Part shown: positions 23,491 to 26,759 of the stretch, one piece after another
How the letters are laid out: every line of letters begins with the position of its first letter
Position numbering within the stretch: position 1 is the stretch's first letter
Position numbers and translations under genes: made by a program
The notes under the pieces: model-generated
Seen by the model: the letters and a program-made list of their open reading frames with translations, nothing else
Database searches by the model: none
What the model was told of the DNA's origin: nothing
NCBI GenBank assembly: GCA_002439165.1
Contig: DJTE01000020.1
Span: 102,965-129,723, forward strand
DNA length: 26,759 nt
Reading direction: 5' to 3'
Source: Chryseobacterium indologenes
Lineage (GTDB): Bacteria; Bacteroidota; Bacteroidia; Flavobacteriales; Weeksellaceae

Positions 23491-24291
23491 TTATTCCGGA
23501 TTATTATAAATGATCTGGCTCATTACCCTTCCTTCCTTGATGGTCCAGAGGGTAGTGTACCTGTTTTCACCGGAACCGTTGATCATATAAAGATAGATGT
23601 GGTCATTATCAAGAGCCGTTACCCCGATATTGTTGAAATCCATGGTGGGCTGAAACATATTTTTAATAGCTTCACGAACAAAGACAGAGCCTCTTCCCGG
23701 CTGCTGTACCCTGATTGACTTGATCTCCATCAACCCCTCAGGAAGTTCACCCTTGATGCCCCACGGTTTTACTTTGTCTATGGTTATAATTTTTCCGTCA
23801 GCATCTTTTTCCTGTTTACGGTAGCTGGCATTGGAAGGATATACATCAATCACCACTTTGGTTCTTTGGGACGTAGGAATTTTAGGATTACTGTTGTCTG
23901 TAAAAATTAAGGATTTCCCGTTTTTAGATTTGGAAGGGGTAAACTGGGGAAGCTGGTCGATAAAAGAAATACGTCCTTTGTTTACCATTCCTTCTTTGTC
24001 AAGTGTTTCATACCTTACAAAAGGTTTATCATCGTCCTGTTTTTCAGGATATTTTATCCATATCCATTCCGTTTCTCCCGGTGCAGGTTTTACATAAACA
24101 AAAACGTCCCCTTTACGCATACGGATCTTATCGACGATTTTTCTGTAATCCTCTTTGTGTACCCGTACATTGGCATACCCTTCCTCAGCTTTTACAACAC
24201 CGAAAGGAACTTTATTCTGCCCTTTAACGGATGCCAATAAAGAGAAAATACTGAAAGCGGATAGATATAATGTCTTGTTTACGGAAATCAT
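23491..24291 (-). CDS. Exported protein of unknown function
   Basis: A 266-residue protein with a signal peptide (about 1-24, SVKG-Q). The mature protein opens with FGVVKAEEGYANVRVHKEDYRKIVDKIRMRKGDVFVYVKP, which reads like a bacterial SH3-type fold (ANVR...G..V). The remainder is beta-rich and polar and ends with a conserved-looking TTLWTIKEGRVMSQIIYNNPE. I recognise no enzymatic motif. It is the third gene of a minus-strand series, 32 bp after the ABC ATPase gene, and is probably periplasmic. Confidence 0.75.
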   Translation of the reverse strand: MISVNKTLYLSAFSIFSLLASVKGQNKVPFGVVKAEEGYANVRVHKEDYRKIVDKIRMRKGDVFVYVKPAPGETEWIWIKYPEKQDDDKPFVRYETLDKEGMVNKGRISFIDQLPQFTPSKSKNGKSLIFTDNSNPKIPTSQRTKVVIDVYPSNASYRKQEKDADGKIITIDKVKPWGIKGELPEGLMEIKSIRVQQPGRGSVFVREAIKNMFQPTMDFNNIGVTALDNDHIYLYMINGSGENRYTTLWTIKEGRVMSQIIYNNPE

Positions 24292-24323
24292 GATAATTTT
24301 TTTTTGACCTTCAAATATATAAA

Positions 24324-24989
24324 TTAAAAACTTTTCGGAAGATAATTAAATCGCCTCAGTTCTTCAAAATTGTTGATCTTTCTTAAATAAGTCCGGGAAA
24401 GAAGATAAACATCATCTGCCATCCGGAAGACAGGCTCATAGTTGTGATCGGAAATAATAATACCTTTACCGGCGGCCTGCCCTTTGATAATGCTTTCCAT
24501 TTCATCACATAATTTAGGGGAAACCCCGCTGAAAGGTTCATCCAGTAAAATAAAATCCGCATCGGAGTACAGGATCATAAGAGTTTCCACGATTCTTTTT
24601 TCTCCTCCGGAAAGATGCCTGGTTTTTTCATCTAAAAACGGTTTTATCAGGTCAAGATGATAAAGTTTTTCCCTGTTTTCTTCGTCACAGAACAATGGGA
24701 TTAAATTTCTGATTTTAATGCTTTTCGGAAGGAAGGACGTACGCTGAGGCAGATATGCAATTCTGTTTTTCCGGTCGGACAGGGTTTTAAGAACAATATC
24801 ATTATATCTGATAAACTGGGTGTCGCCTTTTACCGTTCCGAAGATGATCTGAAGCAGAGTAGATTTTCCTCCGCCTGAAGGTCCCAGAATTCCTGAGATT
24901 CTTCCGGTTTCGCAACTTATAAAAACGTCCTGAAGAATTTTCCTGGTTCCGAAAGATTGGGTAATACTGTCTGCATGAAGCTTTTTCAT
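24324..24989 (-). CDS. ABC transporter ATP-binding protein
   Basis: A 221-residue ABC ATPase with Walker A GPSGGGKST (about 36-44), a Q-loop (YLPQRTSFL), signature LSGGEKRI, Walker B FILLDEPFSGVSP and the H-loop IISDHNYEP. The SDHN-type switch resembles LptB-like and branched-chain-type ATPases. The ATG at 24989 is preferred because the frame's earlier part (from 25040) lies inside the upstream gene; ATGA then overlaps that gene's stop. No conventional permease gene adjoins it. The partner is most simply the 91-residue membrane protein encoded directly upstream. Confidence 0.9.
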   Translation of the reverse strand: MKKLHADSITQSFGTRKILQDVFISCETGRISGILGPSGGGKSTLLQIIFGTVKGDTQFIRYNDIVLKTLSDRKNRIAYLPQRTSFLPKSIKIRNLIPLFCDEENREKLYHLDLIKPFLDEKTRHLSGGEKRIVETLMILYSDADFILLDEPFSGVSPKLCDEMESIIKGQAAGKGIIISDHNYEPVFRMADDVYLLSRTYLRKINNFEELRRFNYLPKSF

Positions 24990-25261
24990 AAACCGGATAC
25001 GATTTTTACCATTACACTTAACGACAGGGTAAAGACCCAAAGAAACAGTCTTGAAAATCCAAAATTGGCATAAAAAAAATATTCACCTTTCAGCCTTATT
25101 TCATAGATGAAAAAATGAAGCAGGGGAAGAATTAATAGAAAACATAATCCGAAATTTCCAATACTGAATCCACCTAAAAAAGAAACCAACAGAGAAAATA
25201 ACACTGCCGGAACAAGTAGTTTCTGATAAAAGATCCGGAGAACCCTTATGTTTTTAATCAT
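24986..25261 (-). CDS. Small membrane protein coupled to the ABC ATPase gene
   Basis: A 91-residue hydrophobic protein with about three predicted membrane segments (about 14-30 VPAVLFSLLVSFLGGFS, 36-53 FGLCFLLILPLLHFFIY and 69-87 SRLFLWVFTLSLSVMVKIV) and basic loops. It has no recognised family. Its TGA stop overlaps the ATG of the ABC ATPase (ATGA), so the two are translated together. It is far smaller than known ABC permeases, so either several copies assemble or it has another role. Confidence 0.72.
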   Translation of the reverse strand: MIKNIRVLRIFYQKLLVPAVLFSLLVSFLGGFSIGNFGLCFLLILPLLHFFIYEIRLKGEYFFYANFGFSRLFLWVFTLSLSVMVKIVSGL

Positions 25262-25372
25262 ATTTTTGAAAATACATATAGATCATAAATATAGAATCTT
25301 TACTTTAGAAAATATAAAAATATCCGATTTTTTTGGTTTAATTTTAGGACGAAAATGTAATAACCATTAACT

Positions 25373-26443
25373 ATGAGAAAAAAACTACTTTTTATGCTCC
25401 TGCTCTGTACAGGAACGATGTGGCTTCAGGCAGCAGAAATTACCGGAAAAAAGATTTCCGTAAGCAACTTCAAAACACCGGTGAATGTTATGGTTTCCAA
25501 TATCGGAACAACCTCTGCAGATGTCACCTGGGACCCCGTAGCGGGCGCAACCGGTTATGTTGTGAGATGGAGACCTGTGGGAAGCGGGGCCTGGATGATG
25601 GCGGCGGCTCCTTCCGGAGCAACTGCTTATCAGATTTCTTCTCTTTCTCCCTGCACGGCTTATGAGGTTCAGGTTGCAGATGGAAATGCCCCTTTTTCAG
25701 CTTCTGTATTTTTTTATACAGGACTTAATTACTGTTCTTCCGGATCTACGGATTCAGGCATTATGCATATCTCAAATGTGACGGTAATTCCTTACGGAGG
25801 AGTACCCCAGATGAACAGTTCTTCGGGACCTTCCGGATATACCGATTACCGGAATGATCCGTCAAGAAGAGTACAGCTGTCCGTTGGAAGCCCTGTCAAT
25901 ACCCTGGCAGTAACCCTGGGTTGGGCAGCTCCTCAAAATACAGTATATATAACAGCCTGGATCGATTTTAATGCCAACGGAATTTTTGAAGCCTCCGAAA
26001 GAGTGATGACACAGTCTGCCAACTCTTCAACTCCCGCTGTTTCTTCATTTGCGGTTCCTTCTTTGGCCGCTGTTACACAATGCGGAGTCACAATGAGGGT
26101 GATGGTAAGCCAGACACAGCCTTCAGATGCCTGCGGAACATTCACTTACGGAGAAGTGGAAGATTACGGGATAAACCTGGCCAATCCCTCCCTGTCTGTG
26201 AATGAAAATATAAAATCAGATGAACTGGGTATTTATCCTAATCCTGCTTCCGACATTCTGAATATCGAAGGATTATCCTCAGATAAAGCATCCTATGAAA
26301 TTTATACAGCAACAGGACAAAAAACAGCTGAAGGGAAAGTCTCAGGAAATACAATTACAATCAGCAGGCTTACAAAAGGAGTATATTTCCTGCAATTAAA
26401 AGACAAAGATCATACAACCCTCCTGAAATTTATAAAGAAATAA
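25373..26443 (+). CDS. T9SS-secreted protein with Fn3 and GEVED domains
   Basis: A 356-residue exported protein: signal peptide (about 1-20, ending LQA-A), fibronectin type III domain (about 35-120; VSNIGTTSADVTWDPVAGATGYVVRWRP, SLSPCTAYEVQV), GEVED domain (about 135-270; WIDFNANGIFEASERV and the motif YGEVEDYGI) and a type A T9SS sorting domain (about 285-356; LGIYPNPASDILNI, YEIYTATGQK, ISRLTKGVYFLQLKD, LLKFIKK). This architecture is common in secreted flavobacterial proteases and adhesins, but no catalytic domain is present here. It diverges from the ABC unit across a 111-bp gap. Confidence 0.9.
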   Translation: MRKKLLFMLLLCTGTMWLQAAEITGKKISVSNFKTPVNVMVSNIGTTSADVTWDPVAGATGYVVRWRPVGSGAWMMAAAPSGATAYQISSLSPCTAYEVQVADGNAPFSASVFFYTGLNYCSSGSTDSGIMHISNVTVIPYGGVPQMNSSSGPSGYTDYRNDPSRRVQLSVGSPVNTLAVTLGWAAPQNTVYITAWIDFNANGIFEASERVMTQSANSSTPAVSSFAVPSLAAVTQCGVTMRVMVSQTQPSDACGTFTYGEVEDYGINLANPSLSVNENIKSDELGIYPNPASDILNIEGLSSDKASYEIYTATGQKTAEGKVSGNTITISRLTKGVYFLQLKDKDHTTLLKFIKK

Positions 26444-26759
26444 GATTTTGTTTAAATTGAAGAATTATTTTTAACCATTAAATTTCTTTAAGGTTTTCAT
26501 TAAGCTGGGTTTCACGTTAAGATCTTTAGCTCATACAAAAACTTAGATTTTTCTTTAATTCAGCTTAACTCTTAAAATCTATGATAAAATTTACATTTCT
26601 TCAAGTCTACAAAAAAAGATGAACGCAAAGTTGATAAATAATTCTGCCTTATTTTGAGTGATCAAAGTGATGCGACTTCGTCGATGATGAAAAGGTAGTT
26701 ATACGTACGCTTCATCGAATCAACTCCATTGATTCTTATGGATCAAGCGCAAAAGTTGT
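26444..26759. other. Terminal intergenic stretch, no supported gene
   Basis: 316 AT-rich bases without a convincing ORF. It contains distant inverted copies of TTAAGCTG (26500-26507 and 26561-26568) and a small dyad GAATCAA-CTCCA-TTGATTC (26717-26735). It may hold the 3' region of the preceding gene, or a dispersed repeat whose extent cannot be judged from this window. Confidence 0.4.

Noticed and set aside
26444..26759. Possible partial gene or mobile-element end at the window edge
   Set aside because: No open frame of useful length on either strand and no recognisable inverted repeat pair or transposase similarity.

Overview
The window looks like a chromosomal segment of a Chryseobacterium-like flavobacterium (Bacteroidota, Weeksellaceae). 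The evidence is the moderately AT-rich sequence, proteins with type IX secretion (T9SS) C-terminal sorting domains, a complete Bat (aerotolerance) operon, Bacteroidota -7 promoter boxes (TAnnTTTG), few Shine-Dalgarno sites and the futile absence of any phage or insertion-sequence genes. Family names come from reading motifs; no database search was run.

Layout. 104-1396 is a secreted multidomain protein, followed by a terminator and about 450 bp without a gene. 1957-9883 is the Bat operon on the + strand: MoxR ATPase, an SSAT-like acetyltransferase, a DUF58 protein, a BatD-like membrane protein with a TTG start, BatA, BatB, BatC (TPR) and BatD. A MarC-family membrane protein and a 64-residue membrane protein follow and end at a clear terminator (10758-10784).

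The minus-strand block 10961-16076 holds isochorismate synthase (menF), an outer-membrane barrel protein, a sigma-70 factor fused to membrane segments, a lipoprotein with seven short repeats, a YdiI/PaaI-type thioesterase (menI candidate) and a PlsC-like acyltransferase. The lipoprotein, sigma factor, barrel and menF are packed head to tail as one transcription unit. The sigma factor's C-terminus and the barrel protein's N-terminus share an EKVIV...DTVY-[VL]-E-[RK] motif. I consider this the best candidate for an undescribed system, possibly a membrane-tethered envelope-sensing sigma factor. Just upstream of the acyltransferase lies a free-standing 20-codon ORF encoding a strongly amphipathic micropeptide, followed by a terminator.

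16386-18446 is a PadR repressor and PspC/HAAS membrane protein pair with a probable autoregulatory operator over the promoter. On the + strand, 18736-22740 carries an XAC2610-like secreted protein, an HD-domain phosphohydrolase, a T9SS-sorted protein paralogous to the first gene, a perfect 53-bp hairpin element and a membrane-anchored MutS-like ATPase. The minus-strand block 22760-25261 holds an acyl-CoA thioesterase behind an apparently orphan cobalamin riboswitch, a secreted protein of unknown function, and an ABC ATPase translationally coupled to a 91-residue membrane protein. 25373-26443 is a T9SS-sorted protein with Fn3 and GEVED domains. The last 316 bp contain no gene that I can support.
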